Below, one piece after another: positions 25,233-37,611 of a stretch of DNA of 64,000 bases. Below the pieces are notes generated by a model, which was given only the letters and a program-made list of their open reading frames with translations, did not search any database and was not told the origin of the DNA. Each line of letters starts with the position of its first letter. Within the stretch, counting starts at the first letter, position 1. The DNA comes from Euborellia annulipes (Eukaryota > Arthropoda > Insecta > Dermaptera > Anisolabididae), in assembly GCA_023213315.1 (NCBI GenBank), contig JAKCPI010016608.1, positions 1-64,000 of the forward strand, written 5' to 3'. The position numbers and the translations under genes were made by a program.

Positions 25233-25924
25233 GCCTTAGATGAAGTTAGGAGAATATTCAACAACTTGCAATATATCCTGGATATACGAGTATAATCCTG
25301 ATTGACATAAAATGAATAATAACAAAAAAACGGTAGATTCCATATTGCATTTATATTATTTTTTACATTTATATTGGTGAAGTTAGGATGCTTGTGTTCA
25401 TAATACATGTTCGTACGTGTCAACCCAGGGCTAAATCTTAGCCCCACCTTTGGGCCTGGGCTAACTTTAGCCCGGACCTTGGCTCCAATTCCCCATATAT
25501 CTATATGAAATTACTCAAAAGTGAGGTTGACTCAGGGCTAAATATGGCGACGAGATCTGATGCAAGCGGGCCCTAGCCTATAACATATTTTATAAAATAT
25601 ACAATATTTCATCATTTTATTGATAAAATAAGTAGAATATAAGGTAAAATAACAAATATATGTACTTCTAGAATACTTCTTTTAGCAATAAAATGATGAA
25701 ATATCGTATATTTTACTATAAAAATAAAACTGAAGTGGGTTTCTGCACTACAAAAAAAGTCGGGGCTAACAAGCTCACCCAGGATGAAGCAACCGGCCCT
25801 TACAATGCAATCTTGAGACGAGATAATTAATAAAATAAAATAAATTAAAATTTATTTGTTTATGAAATAACCGATCAAGTCGGCTTTCGGTTCGGTTAGC
25901 ACGGTCCAAAACCATTCGATATCC

Positions 25925-26325
25925 AGCTTTTGATAGATATACACGTTTTGAGATCTCCTGAGTGCAAAAAAGTGTTGTTTTTTTTTTAACATGACAGATA
26001 GTCTATGTGTAAATGTCTGTGTATGTGAACAAAATATCTCAAGAAGGAAAAGAGCTAGAAATTTGAAATTTTATATTTAAGTTAGGTACACCCCTCTTTT
26101 GAACAAAATCGGCCAAAAAGTACTAGTACTTTACTGATGTACTTTTTTAGTTTTTTTTTTCGATTTTCTCAAAATTTGCTCTAATAATTTTGATTAAAAT
26201 TCAAAAATCACTTGACACTATGTCAACACAAAAAATCTGATGTGACAAGCACAGAACACAACTTTCACTTACAGAAAGAGAAAGTAGTGTAATTACTGTG
26301 AGATCAGTCACATCATATTTTTATA
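25925..26325 (+). repeat. Family A repeat, diverged copy
   Basis: Contains CACGTTTTGAGATCTCCTGA, AAAAAGTACTAGTACTTTAC and the hairpin AATCTGATGTGACAAGCACA ... CAGTCACATCATATT. Confidence 0.75.
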
Positions 26326-26553
26326 ATATTAGCATTTAGATAGTGTGTGAAATTACCTTATATCGCTAACAAATTATGATAATAGAATTTCTAATAATGT
26401 AGGTTAAATAACACTATATCGTCATTTAGGAAGGGCAGCCCCAAGGCTTCTAATTTTTAGTTAAAATATTTATAATGTATGCATAAAATTAATCATCTAG
26501 TTTTTTTTTTTTTTTTTTTTTTTTTTGTAGTGAATTAATGAAAATGTGTCCAA

Positions 26554-26584
<31 letters not shown>

Positions 26585-27569
26585 AAAATAATTCCTCCAC
26601 CAAATAGATAGCAGATAAAATTTATTTCTCTTAATATTTACTGCAATGTAGAATAATTCATATCATTCTCTTACTCGTTTAGCCTCTCCCAGCCCCCCCC
26701 CCCCTAGTTCTGCCCTCGGAAGTAATATAAATGCATTGTCTAGTTCGGTATAAAATGTTTATATTAATAAACAATATTTTGAAACATATAATCTTGTGTT
26801 TTTAATTAAATAAAATCTTTTATTTTTAAATTAATAATATATGAATATAAAATATTTGCAAACCAGGCGAGTGGGGATCGAGCCCCTATTTCTCATTTCC
26901 CCCTTCCCTCTATCTATCACTTCCTCCCATATGTTAAAAAAAAAAATTGATTAGATGAAGAAGAACCCTTCAAACTGTTGAAAAACAATGTTACCCCTCT
27001 TTCAGCCAACTTTTCACACATCTTTGATGAGGTGGTAAAAATCTCTAGTATATGTCGAGGGGGAAGTAATCATGAAAATTTGATGATGCAGAAAAAAATT
27101 CTTTTTTTTTTTTCGTTTGCGTCATTTATCATCTTGACGATTATAGAAAAACTTGAAATTTTATATAATATTGAAAGTGATAAATATTCAAGAAAATCGA
27201 TCAAAGCTCTTTGGCTACGAAGTCTTAATGTCCTTTCTATTGACCTGTTCAGTCTATTAAATGGTCATCAACTTTAATGGATTAAAATATAAAATATATA
27301 TATAACTTATAATTATTAATAACAATATTTTGAATGTATAAAATGAAGATATATATTTGATTACATAATAATGTTCTATTTAATAAATAGGACTATTAAA
27401 AAAAAAAACAATTCTCAGGATAAAAAAAAATTATAAATCGATTTATACTGAATAATAATAATAATAATTCAAGTATGAACTAACACAATGGTTTTTGGTA
27501 CGGATAATATGTACTACAAAATAAAAGATATTAAGATGAAATAAATTATATTAGACTATTGATTTTTTT

Positions 27570-27705
27570 TTAAGGTCTTTTCTGGTATCTATGGCCAATT
27601 AGATCCCCAACCCAATTCAATTTAAATAATTTTTGTCACTTGCGGAGGGATGCGAGGTACAAATGACCAGCAAGCTAACCACTACACCAAGGCCCGAGGT
27701 CTATT
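27570..27705 (-). mobile_element. tRNA-like SINE with common tail, reverse
   Basis: On the minus strand: GGCCTTGGTGTAGTGGTTAG is an excellent tRNA A-box region; the B box is degraded (TACCTCGCATCCC). The tail TTGGGGATCTAATTGGCCAT follows. Confidence 0.55.
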
Positions 27706-28144
27706 GGACTTAAACTTTTAACTGACACGAAAGTCGACTAAGTCCAATTAAAACAATAATTTTGCACTAATTTATTTTATTAAATTTTTATGTTTAAATG
27801 AGCAGAACAAAACGACTGACTTCCATCATAAACTCAATTTTTTCTCTATAATTGAAAGTTGGATTCTGTGCTTATCACGCCAGATTTTTTGTGTAGATAT
27901 ATTAAAATAAATATAATAGTTTCTGGCAATATATTAAGATGTAATATATAAGCTTATCCTAAAAACTATTTATGTTTTATTGCCTAAAGTGTACTTCAGA
28001 CAATTTTGAAGCCAAAATGATAAATAAAAAGTTTATTTATAGTTAAATAGATTCATTTGAATAAGATTTTATTATATAGTCTATAAATGCACTAAACAAG
28101 TTATAGCTTATTTAATTAATTTTATGAGTTAATTAGAGACTTTG

Positions 28145-28320
28145 TCAAGTGTCCGGTGACTTAAAGCACATCGATAGGCTGGACATCCCGAGTTCAACTC
28201 TTCGGGGGCCAGAGATTACTTGATCCATCAGCAAAAAATACAAAATATTTATTTATTTATTTAATCAACTGTACATAGGGCTATATGCCCCTCTTAGTGT
28301 ACATGAGGTACAGGCCAGAT
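28145..28320 (+). mobile_element. Possible tRNA-like SINE
   Basis: GTCCGGTGACTTAAAGCACA and CCCGAGTTCAACTCTTCGGG (B box with T-stem pairing). The tail GTACATAGGGCTATATGCCC differs from the other SINEs. Confidence 0.45.
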
Positions 28321-28449
28321 TTAAATATTTTAAATAAATATATTTATGTTTATATGTAAGCTATAAAACTATTTGTTTTTACAAAATTTTATTTAATAAA
28401 ATTTTTATTTGGTTTTTAAAAATTATAGGCCTAAAATTATTATTATTTT

Positions 28450-28880
28450 TTAAGGGGTTCAGGAGGTAGATGTTACGCATGTTTTTCCCGATAAGAGGGC
28501 GTTGTGTGTCTTAAAAAGTAAGCCAAAAAAAAACCTAGTTCGAAAATTTGCCAAGAGATGTCAGAATGGTAGCTAATAATTTAATGCATTTGGTTGATTT
28601 TCATTGATCTTTTGATAATGAATACTTTATAAATGTTATTATATATTAAGTATCTTTTATAAAAGCAAATAAATATATAAATATAGGCCAGATTTAGGCT
28701 AATAGTATATACCGGCTGTTAGACTAGCCTGCCATCTTTTGCAAGAGTGCTGAACTATTTGACACATAATTTTTAAAAATATCTACTAATCTTATTTTAA
28801 AATTTTCTTAATTAATCTGATTAATAATAATAAATTCATTTTTAAATTTAAAAAAAAATTTAAGATTATTGGGACAGATG
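28450..28880 (-). mobile_element. Family B element, reverse copy
   Basis: Starts TTAAGGGGTTCAGGAGGTAG and runs in reverse: AATGCATTTGGTTGATTTTC, then GCCATCTTTTGCAAGAGTGC. The far end beyond about 28880 is not clear. Confidence 0.6.
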
Positions 28881-30319
28881 GTTTGCTGTATTGGAACAAA
28901 CATCACTATATAAGCGAGTAATGTGTGTTTTTTTTTATTAATTATTATTTTTGAACTTAATAATTTAAGTGTTTTTTTAATTATATTAAAATTTTTATTT
29001 ATTGAGTTATATAAATTGAATATTATTGATTTTTACGCGCCTAAATTGAGGGCGGAAAGGAATTTTCGAGTGCAATTTGAATAAATAAGCTGGCCCTAGT
29101 ATTGGTTTTATGATGATGGTTCTTGAAGGGCGCAATACACCCTCAGCGCTCCTTCCCCTCTCTCTCTCTTTCCATGTATAAAATCAATATCATTTTTTTA
29201 GATAAAAAAAAAAAAACATTTTAAATTCCACTTTGTTATTCATCATGATTGCAAAAAGAGATATCTATCAATTATAATTAGAAATTTTTAAGGACAAGAT
29301 CTAATTAGAAGTGAATAAAAAAGTTAGCGAGATGTGAACGAAGAAAAGTGGAAGGAGGATGGATGATCGAGATAAGGAAATCTAGGGAAATAATTTATGA
29401 TGGTATTCTGTCACTAGGATTAGGATTAATGGCCGGTGTAATTAACTTTTTTTTTCCCTAGCCGAGCCAGGTCGTGTGCATGCTGTCAAATTACACCCAT
29501 CATAAAGTGGCGACGGTTGGCTGTGCACAATTCCACGATCGGCTCGGGAAAAAATTGAATTACCCCCTCAAATGGCCACCAATTTTACATAAAACAGCAC
29601 CCGCTTGTTTAGATAATTGCAACTTACCTATCTCGAGATTTATCAAAAATTTTCTTTTATTTTTTTTTTTTTATCTAAAAAAAATTCGTATTTTATCTGA
29701 TAATGAAAGTGACATGCAGCTTTAATTTTTATTTTTTTCTAATACTTCTATTTTAAGCCATTTTCATAGTAACACGTTTTAAGAGAAAATAACCATTTTC
29801 CGCCTTCAAGCTAGGCCACCAACATGGCTTCATCGAAGTAGACACTAATAGGAAACGTTTATATACATTTTCTTTTTGCATTAGTATAAATAAATAAATT
29901 TTTACCGAGGGAAAAAAGCTAATTTTGCAATTTCAAATTCTGATTGTCAATATTTGTTTATAAAAGTATGAAATAGCCATTTCATCAATTTATTAATCAC
30001 CTCGAAAAATCTATAAATTCGTTAAACAAACCAAGTAGAAAAAAAAATTTTCAAAAAAATTTTATAATTAATTTTGAATATTTCTATTTGCAATAATAAT
30101 GTTACAAGAAGAAAATCACTAAAGATTCCTTTATGGTAGCTCTTATTTAATATAAAATTATATTATTATTCTAAATATTTATAAACATATAAAAAATTAA
30201 AGTTTGTCGGTAAAATATTCTTTATTGACAGTTTTATAACAAAATAAATATTTTCGCAATTTAGTTATTATTGCCGACATGTTTCAGTAAAACTCAAATC
30301 AAATGCAATCGTTGAAATG
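28881..30319. other. AT-rich, no gene recognised
   Basis: Less AT-rich around 29400-29640 with an 83-residue plus frame of no recognisable family. Nothing else. Confidence 0.35.
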
Positions 30320-30920
30320 AAGAGGAAAGCAGCCAGGTAGGAAGCCTCTATAGTTAAATCAAACTCCTTTAATACAAAACGTTTCGGCCAATTTTATTGT
30401 GGCATCTTCAGTTGTATAAGAGTTTTTAAATAAGAGAGTTATTTATTTATATTTAATACGTCCGGACCTAGTATTGAGAATAAAGCCCGATAGTTAGGCA
30501 GCCCAAATAGCACGCGAGTGAGAAATACCTTTTTCAAAGCAGACAATAGGTCGAACGATTCTTTTTAAGTCTGCTTTAAAAAAGGTATTTCTCACACAGG
30601 CAAGCTGCCATGCCATTTGGGCTGCCTAACTACCAGGCTTTAGACTCAATACTTTTGGAATAGAAGGTATATAACAATGTAAATATATTTGAAAATATGA
30701 TGTTGCTTAAAGAGAATCGAATTTCAAAATGAGCAACATCATATTTTCTTATGGCTTATGGAAATGGAAATATGGAAAAAAACTTATTAAACAACTGTAT
30801 TCTTTAAATAAAAAAGTCTTAAACAACTGAAGATGGCACAATAAAATTGGGCGAAACGTTTTGTATTAAAGGAGTTTGATTTAATAATAGATGCTTCCTA
30901 CCTGGCTTGCTTTCCACTTC
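30320..30920. repeat. Nested foldback module with paired Penelope-type tail motifs
   Basis: Outer arms of about 100 bp (near 30325-30425 and 30815-30915) are inverted and each has the core: minus strand at 30411-30380 CTGAAGATGCCA...TGGCCGAAACG, plus strand at 30827-30858 CTGAAGATGGC...GCGAAACG. Inside is a second inverted pair (AGCCCGATAGTTAGGCAGCC near 30485 and its complement near 30615-30645) and a third hairpin at about 30690-30750 with arms AAAATATGATGTTGC. Confidence 0.8.
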
Positions 30921-32169
30921 ATTAATTAAAATCAAATGCATCAATGAACAAATAATTCCTAATCAACAATCTTATTTAGGTTAAGTTGTATTGCTTGGCT
31001 ATAGTAAAGTCAGAGTAAGAAGAATTAGGAAGTGAAATTTAAATATATCGCACATTGTACAGTACTTGTATAATAAAATGGAATATTTCTCTTCGAAATA
31101 TTCCAAAATATTTACGTCAGAAATTTTTAATTAATAAAACTTAAAATTTCCTAGAAATTTATACTCAACACCTGAACTATATTTAATAATTCTACGAATG
31201 AAATTTAATCTAATGAACAGGATGAAATAGGGTGTTGAGTTTGTAAATAATTGAGGTAATTTATAATAATTAATCCAATTAAAAAAAAAAGCAATTGGGC
31301 AAAAGCCGTAGGTAGTAAAAATCTCAAATAAATGAACAAATGTTGAAAAAAAATAATAATGAATCCAATATAATTGAATTAATTTAAAGTTGGTGAATCA
31401 CGTTACTATCTATCAAAGAATCTGAGTGTTGAATTGAGGAAGACTTGTGGATTGGTTTTGAGAGGCCCGTCTCCTTTCTTTTGTACTTTAGAAAGAAAGC
31501 TTTTAAGTGTTCATTCATATATTTTTAATCTAAAATATCTATACTTTATTTTATTTCAGACTGCAAAAGTTTAATTCCCCTTTTTCCGTTTGCATTTTGA
31601 TCCCTGGACCCACTTGTTTGGTTAATTTCAGAGCCAATTCCCGAGTCACGCACACAAGTACACATGGCATAGGTAAATACACATGCGTGCATTCATCTAC
31701 ATGTAGTATATACATGTATATTCCGATGCATTCACGCATTCCATTTCCTTTTGATTCGTGTATAAACAATTTATAACCAATTACAAGAAAGATAGAGAGA
31801 GAATTGATAGAGACAAATATTTATTTCTTTCTATATTAAAGTAGTATTATCACAATATTTATAACAGAAAAATATTATTTATTATATAAATAAGCTCTTA
31901 GAGAAGAGGTAGAGCTCTTGCTTAATGATTTAAATCACTGGTTTGCTTTACACCCAGCCTGATGCTTTATAGATATAAATAGGCTCAATCGTTTTTGCCA
32001 GAATTTTTCAACCTGTAAGGGGGTCGCATATTCACTCTCGGAGACGCTTTGGTTCTTTTAATTTGAGACATCCTTTATATAATATCTAATCTAAGAACTG
32101 AGGATGGCTCTTAAATTAAAAAGAATCCGAGATTATAACCTGCATGACTGCGCTTGCCTATAATTATCC
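30921..32169. other. AT-rich, no gene recognised
   Basis: A 72-residue minus frame (31769-31551) is low-complexity and not gene-like. No repeats identified. Confidence 0.35.
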
Positions 32170-32177
32170 ATCTATTG

Positions 32178-32445
32178 CAGTGACGGACCCAGAGGTGTTT
32201 CTCGGGGGGGGGGGGGGGGGGGTAATATGGAGTGAGTGGTCGCACAGCACACATTTTTTTCCTTAATTTCGGTAATTTAAAAGCGCATTCTGTACTTATT
32301 TGCCAGAATATAAATATAAATCAAATTTTTAAGTATTAATTTTTAAAATTTTACATTAAAAAATACATTTTTTCGAAAAAAAGTATTTTTTCAAATCTCA
32401 GGGGGGTTAATTACCCCCTTCCCCCCCCCCTTGTATCCGCCCTTG
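32178..32445. mobile_element. hAT-like MITE, 268 bp
   Basis: Starts CAGTGACGGACCC, ends GTATCCGCCCTTG; perfect 8-bp duplication ATCTATTG at 32170-32177 and 32446-32453. Poly-G and poly-C runs next to the ends. Confidence 0.88.
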
Positions 32446-32544
32446 ATCTATTGTAATATTCTTTATATAAAATTTTGTATATTCATTTGACTAGAAGGGC
32501 GAAATTAAATCAGTATATACTGTATGTGCTCCACAAAGGAAAAA

Positions 32545-32740
32545 AAATCTGGCGTGATGGTCGCACAGAACACAACTAAAAAACTGTGCTTGTCACACCA
32601 GATTGTTTATGTCGGCATATGTTTAGTTTCTGCCAATATTTTTTTTTTTTTTTTTTTTGTCAGCACAGAACACAACTATCGATTCGCGAAAGTAAGAGAA
32701 AGTTGTGTGCTGTGCGACCAGTCACACCAGATTTTACCCC
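32545..32740. repeat. Two family A terminal hairpins side by side
   Basis: AATCTGGCGTGATGGTCGCA ... TTGTCACACCAGATT followed about 30 bases later, across a T run, by CACAGAACACAACTATCGAT ... CAGTCACACCAGATT. The bodies are missing. Confidence 0.7.
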
Positions 32741-33507
32741 AATGCATTCGTACCCTCACAGAGAACTCGGGCCCCGGAGATTAATCCCCCCTTTCTATGT
32801 AGGCAGCTCTGAATATAAAATATATGAAAAATACAAGTAATCAATTTATTCTTATTTTAAATTTTATTATAGGTGCTTTATAAAAATGATAATTTAAAAC
32901 ATATGTAGGCCTGCAGATTGAGTTAAGTGAGAAAATAAACTAATATTAAATAATTAATTAATATTTTAGTGATTTGAAATGGAAATGTTTTTAATGATCA
33001 AGGATTCTCATGTTTATATATTAAACTTTTTTTTTTTTACGTATATAACTATATATTTTGTAGAACCTGTGCTCATTAATTTTTCCCCCAATTAGAGGTT
33101 TATATAAATATATAAAAATTAATGAGTGACTTTTTGAACTTGAAGCCGCCCATTGGTGTGAATTGGCGTGGGGATGGGGAAGGGGGGAGAGGGGGGTGAC
33201 ATGATTGATTCATTGCCAATCGATTGACCCCATGTCGCCACAGGCATCCATTAGACGTGTGAGATTAATTAATAGAGGAGGTATTTTCGCTCAACGACTT
33301 AGCATAAAAAGATGTATAAAAATTTAATTTAGAAAAATTTAATCGGAATTAAGAAGCCTAAAAGTTAGGCAATCTTAATTTTAATATAATAGCGTTATTT
33401 ATTTTAGTATAAATTAGATAAATGCCATGCTTTTGGGTGAATTTTTGCGGGAGAGATGGAGAATAAGTCTGGAGGGAGGAGGGCCCTTCCCCCTCTACTA
33501 TCTCAGT

Positions 33508-33982
33508 AAAGGCGGCTACACACGTAACTGCAAACTTGACAAGCATGCATGTGCAACTTTTTGTACAAGCAAACTGTAGCGTCTGTAGGAGAATTTCGCG
33601 CAAGCATTTTGATTGTGCAAGCCGCTTGAAGCTCGATTAAATTTTAATCATGCACAAGCTTATTTGCTCAAGCAAAACTCTCCGCCATTTTATAGATGTC
33701 TTGACATTTGATATTTATTTAATATAGGCCTATATTCTTTAATTTCAATTTCAATATTAATATTTATTGTGTCTCTGTTTAAAGCAAGTGAGTATTTGTT
33801 GTTATCTCCAAATAAATAACCTTTTGTTTCGCTTTGTTTTAGGTTAATTTTCGGCTTAAGCTGTTGCTTGCACAAGCATGCTTGTGCCGTGTGGTGCCGA
33901 AGGGAATTTGTGCACGCTTGTACATACAAAAAAATTGTACATTCATGCTTGTCAAGTTTGCAGTTACGTGTGTAGCCTTCTT
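33508..33982. mobile_element. MITE with long terminal inverted repeats, 475 bp
   Basis: Left AAGGCGGCTACACACGTAAC continuing TGCAAACTTGACAAGCATG; right end its complement with two or three mismatches near the tip. Inner sequence repeats GCTTGCACAAGCATGC-type dyads. I cannot assign a target duplication or superfamily. Confidence 0.8.
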
Positions 33983-36584
33983 AAGATACGATTATGCCAC
34001 TATGCAATGAGCAGTGAGCTGTTGCCTGCCTCTCCGTTATACGCAAAAAATATTACACAACACTGTTTAAGTAATAACATTGTCTCCATTTGAATAAAGA
34101 CAGTGACGTAATCAATAGAGGGGCACTAAAATGTCCATTAAAGCATTATTGGAAACTCCCCTTATTTTCCCAGACAGAAGATTACATAAATGTAGGTCAA
34201 ACAAATATCATACAGGTGTACTTTTTATCTAAAAAAAAAATGTAAACATTTTATAGGTAATAAATAAAAAGAATTTGAAATAATATTTTTTTTTTTTTTT
34301 TTTATATCCATCTCGTGAAAAAAATTTTATTAGTCATTAAATTGATCGATTAGTAAGCTGTGGTTGACCCAACCAAAGGCAGAAAAATCGTGTCTGAGTA
34401 AATATTTTAGCCTGTATAACCCTTTTCATCAATCATTTCCTATAGCCCAAAAAAAAGAAAAAAATTATATCTTTTTTATCTTTTTCGAGTGGGTTTTTTT
34501 TTTTTTGTCTTCTAGAATCAATGGCTATTTTGAACATTTCTCTTATTTTTCTTCTTTTTTTTTGACGATTATTAGTTAACGAATAAGATTTTTTTTTATA
34601 AAAGATTGTTTTCTTAAAAAAGTATGAATAAAATCTGAAAGTACAAAACATAAATTGTGAATTTAAGCCCAATCCCCTTTTTTGAGGAAATATTATAAAA
34701 AAAAATTCATATAATTAAGAAATAATGAGTTTCCCAATTAATATTTCTTTCATCTTTTTCATTAAATTTTTTTTTTGTTTGCCAAAACTTTTTGTTGTTG
34801 CCCTATATTTTGGTAATCATACAAATACGAAAAAAAAAGGAATGCTTAGCTCGGGTAGCACGGTATTATAATAAAAAGCACTCTAAGAAGAATCTATGTA
34901 TTAATATTAAATATAATACTGGACAGTTTATAGGAAATTAATTCATTATAACAAGGGGAAGTTTAAAGTTTTAATCAGGAAGTGAATCTCTAACCGGTTG
35001 TAATTAATCTTTAAAAAAAAAAAACATTTGAGAAGATACTTGATAGCCATATCAAAAAATAATAAATCAATCCATCATAATTTATTTTTCTAAGGGTGTA
35101 TTTGATTTAAGATATAAATAAAATAATCACTGCTTTTTTTTTATAAATTAAATTCCGAATACAGGATGTACGCGATCATTTTGTATGTTTTTATTTTATT
35201 TTATATCAAAGCTGTCATCACGTTAAAGAGATTATGCGAAATATTCGCCATTATCCGTGGAAAGTGGCAAATAATAGCGTGTTTTCCCTTATTCCATGTT
35301 CGTCAAGATTTATTAACAAATTTGTCATTATATGGTTCCGAGTCGTGTTGTTCCGCCCTTAATAAAACCCCTAAAACAGAGAGGGCTATTGATTTCGGAA
35401 TAAATTGCTAGTCGCCCCAATTAAGTTTTTCAAGAAAGTGGAGTACACACTCAATAGGGTGATTCAAAATAATAATTCACAAACTTGTGTAACAAAAGAA
35501 ATGTGTATGTATGTTTATTAAAGCTTTTGTGCTTTGTATTATTATTATTATGGGAGTTTTATATGTACTTATTTGCCAGAATATAAATACAAATGAAAAA
35601 AGTATTCATTTTTAAAATTTTACATTAAAAATAAATTTTTTTTAGAAAAAAAAGTATTTTTTCAAATCTCGGGGGGGGGGGGTAATTACCTCCTTTACCC
35701 CCCTCTTGCATCCGCCCTTGCCTACTATTAATTAATTCTAATTTACTTTCGTTATATTTATTTATTTTTTTTTTCTAAAGTTATATTGTTTTAATGCTAA
35801 GAAAAGAGAGAAGAGTTAAGATGATCTTGGTAACATGATGAAAAGACCATTTATCATCATAATAAAATTATTAATAATAACTTACTATATCATGAAAGAT
35901 ATCTTTTGAACTAAGAAGACATAAAATGAGATATGACAGTTGTTATGACGTAATGACAAAAGAAAATAGTCTCACAATCCCAGTATATATTTATTACGTC
36001 CTTGTCGATATATCGTACCGGTGGTGTGTCAGTGTCAGTGTGATGCCAACGTCCTATAAATATCCAACCTGGGACAATCTAGCCAATTGAGCAAGGTCAA
36101 GTTGCCCCTTCCTTTGACGTCCATCAAGAGGTTTTCGAAGGCGCCTTCGGTAGGGCGAAATGCCAGCCTGGCATTACGAGTCTCCCCAAGCGTGTGGGTG
36201 GTAGCCCGGAAATACTCTCCGTCACTTAATTGAGACAAATATTTAATTGAAGGTGAACCTTCCAACTCGATTGAAAATATAAAAAGACAATTGATTTTGT
36301 TTTTATCAAGTTTTTAAGTATAATTCATCAACTTAAAGTACAAGGGAATTTTTTTTTTACTTACAAAAAGAAGAAGGAATGAAAGAAAAAATTGTACCAC
36401 TATTTAAAGCTCCGAGAGGTCATGTCTTACAGTAAATAAAGTTATCTTAATGGTACTTCTCCTGAGATAAGAAAGTGTGAGGTAATCTCACCCCCAGTAA
36501 CAGACACAAAGGACCTAATTTGAGATGGCCTAAGTGCATTATCTGGGTATGCTTCCAAACGGGTTGGCTGGTTGGAAATCTATC
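33983..36584. other. AT-rich, no gene recognised
   Basis: Contains the MITE fragment at 35560-35722. A 76-residue minus frame at 36265-36035 lies in a locally GC-richer patch but has no known motif. Confidence 0.35.
35560..35722. mobile_element. Right half of the 32178-type MITE
   Basis: From TATTTGCCAGAATATAAATA to GCATCCGCCCTTG it matches 32298-32445 closely; the left half is absent, so it is a truncated copy. Confidence 0.7.
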
Positions 36585-36592
36585 TATTAATG

Positions 36593-37175
36593 CAGTGGTT
36601 CCCAACAAAATGTTTTTAACGACCCCCTCATCGGTTTCTATACTGACAATGACCCCTTAGAGATATTATAAACATAATAATTTGATTGTTGAAAGACTGT
36701 GGCTGTAGGCTTAATGGTGATGGAGTCAGAAAATAACAAAACGTTTCCCGACTAGAATTCACTTTGGGATCACCCAGAGCATACATCTGGACCTCATTGG
36801 GTTCCAAGGAGGCATGCCCAATAGGGAAATCCCTGGGTCCCAATTAGAACCCAATCGGGAAATCCCCAGGAAAAATAAAATAACTTATAGTCACTTTCTC
36901 CCAATTGGGTTCGTGTGCTGTTTTCAATCAGGGCCAGACAGGACTTTGCGTCACATCCCTATAGGGCAGCCCAATGAGGTCTTACATTAAAATTTCTAGT
37001 CGGGAATTGTAGCCAAATTTTCTTTTATTTAGATTTTCGCCGATTTTAGTAAGTTATATCAGCTTTTGCAATTTATATCAGCTGAACTTAAGCGGGAATT
37101 AGATTAGGTCAGAAGCACAAAATAATTTAATTCCTCAGTGGTATTTCGCGGACCCCTAGGGGTTGGGAACCATTG
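36593..37175. mobile_element. hAT-like non-autonomous element, 583 bp
   Basis: Ends CAGTGGTTCCCAAC and GTTGGGAACCATTG, a classic hAT terminus; flanking TATTAATG (36585-36592) and TATTAGTG (37176-37183) match at 7 of 8 bases. Internal dyads include TTCCCGACTAGAA against TTCTAGTCGGGAA. Confidence 0.88.
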
Positions 37176-37403
37176 TATTAGTGAATAAGAGCAATTCTAA
37201 TCAACAAATCACCTTTGGTAGGCTTATTTAATTATATATTTTTTTGTAATCAATTCTATTAATTTTATTGAAGCTTAATGAGTGCTGCCGAGAGAGCAAA
37301 AAGGGAAAAACAAAAACAAAGTTTTCCAAAAACTCTTGCTGAAAAATCAGCGTGGTAGAGGAGTTTCGATTTATTAATTTAATTTATTTAATCTTTGAAA
37401 ATG

Positions 37404-37568
37404 ATCTATAGCCCGGGAGCGGTGGCTCAGAGAGAAGAGCTTCTTTTCTCGCAGGGGCGGGGGGGCTGCTTTTCTTCCCAGGGGAAAAAATTTTTTTTTT
37501 TTTTTTGATTACACATCATTTGAATTAAATAGGGTGGGGGGGGGGTGGCCCCGGCTGCGGGGAGGACA

Positions 37569-37600
<32 letters not shown>
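37404..37600 (+). mobile_element. Possible SINE head with poly-A end
   Basis: GGAGCGGTGGCTCAGAGAGA resembles the head at 56636, then a G- and C-rich stretch and a run of more than 30 A ending near 37600. A flanking copy of AAAATGATCTATA on each side (37398-37410 and 37599-37611) suggests a target duplication. Confidence 0.55.
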
Positions 37601-37603
<3 letters not shown>

Positions 37604-37611
37604 ATCTATAA

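Larger units (their letters stand above)
24179..25799. mobile_element. PIF/Harbinger-like non-autonomous element, 1.6 kb
   Basis: Terminal inverted repeats of about 45 bp start GGGCCGGTTGCTTCATCCTG and include GGTGAG.TTGTTAGCCCCG. The element is flanked by TTA on both sides (24176-24178 and 25800-25802). A 3-bp TTA duplication with GGGCC termini is the hallmark of PIF/Harbinger. No transposase frame is visible. It contains a hAT-like element (24603-24984) and a foldback (25064-25232). Confidence 0.82.

Noticed and set aside
29474..29725. 83-residue plus-strand frame in a less AT-rich stretch
   Set aside because: Ends in a poly-Phe tail from a T run; no family resemblance and no splice support.
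35166..35411. Hydrophobic N-terminus (MYAIILYVFILF) as the missing signal-peptide exon of aminopeptidase P
   Set aside because: The frame continues into unrelated sequence, there is no good donor in the required phase, and the PLE palindrome lies between it and the gene.
36035..36265. 76-residue minus-strand frame in a GC-richer patch
   Set aside because: No recognisable motif and no convincing pair of splice sites; possible but unsupported.
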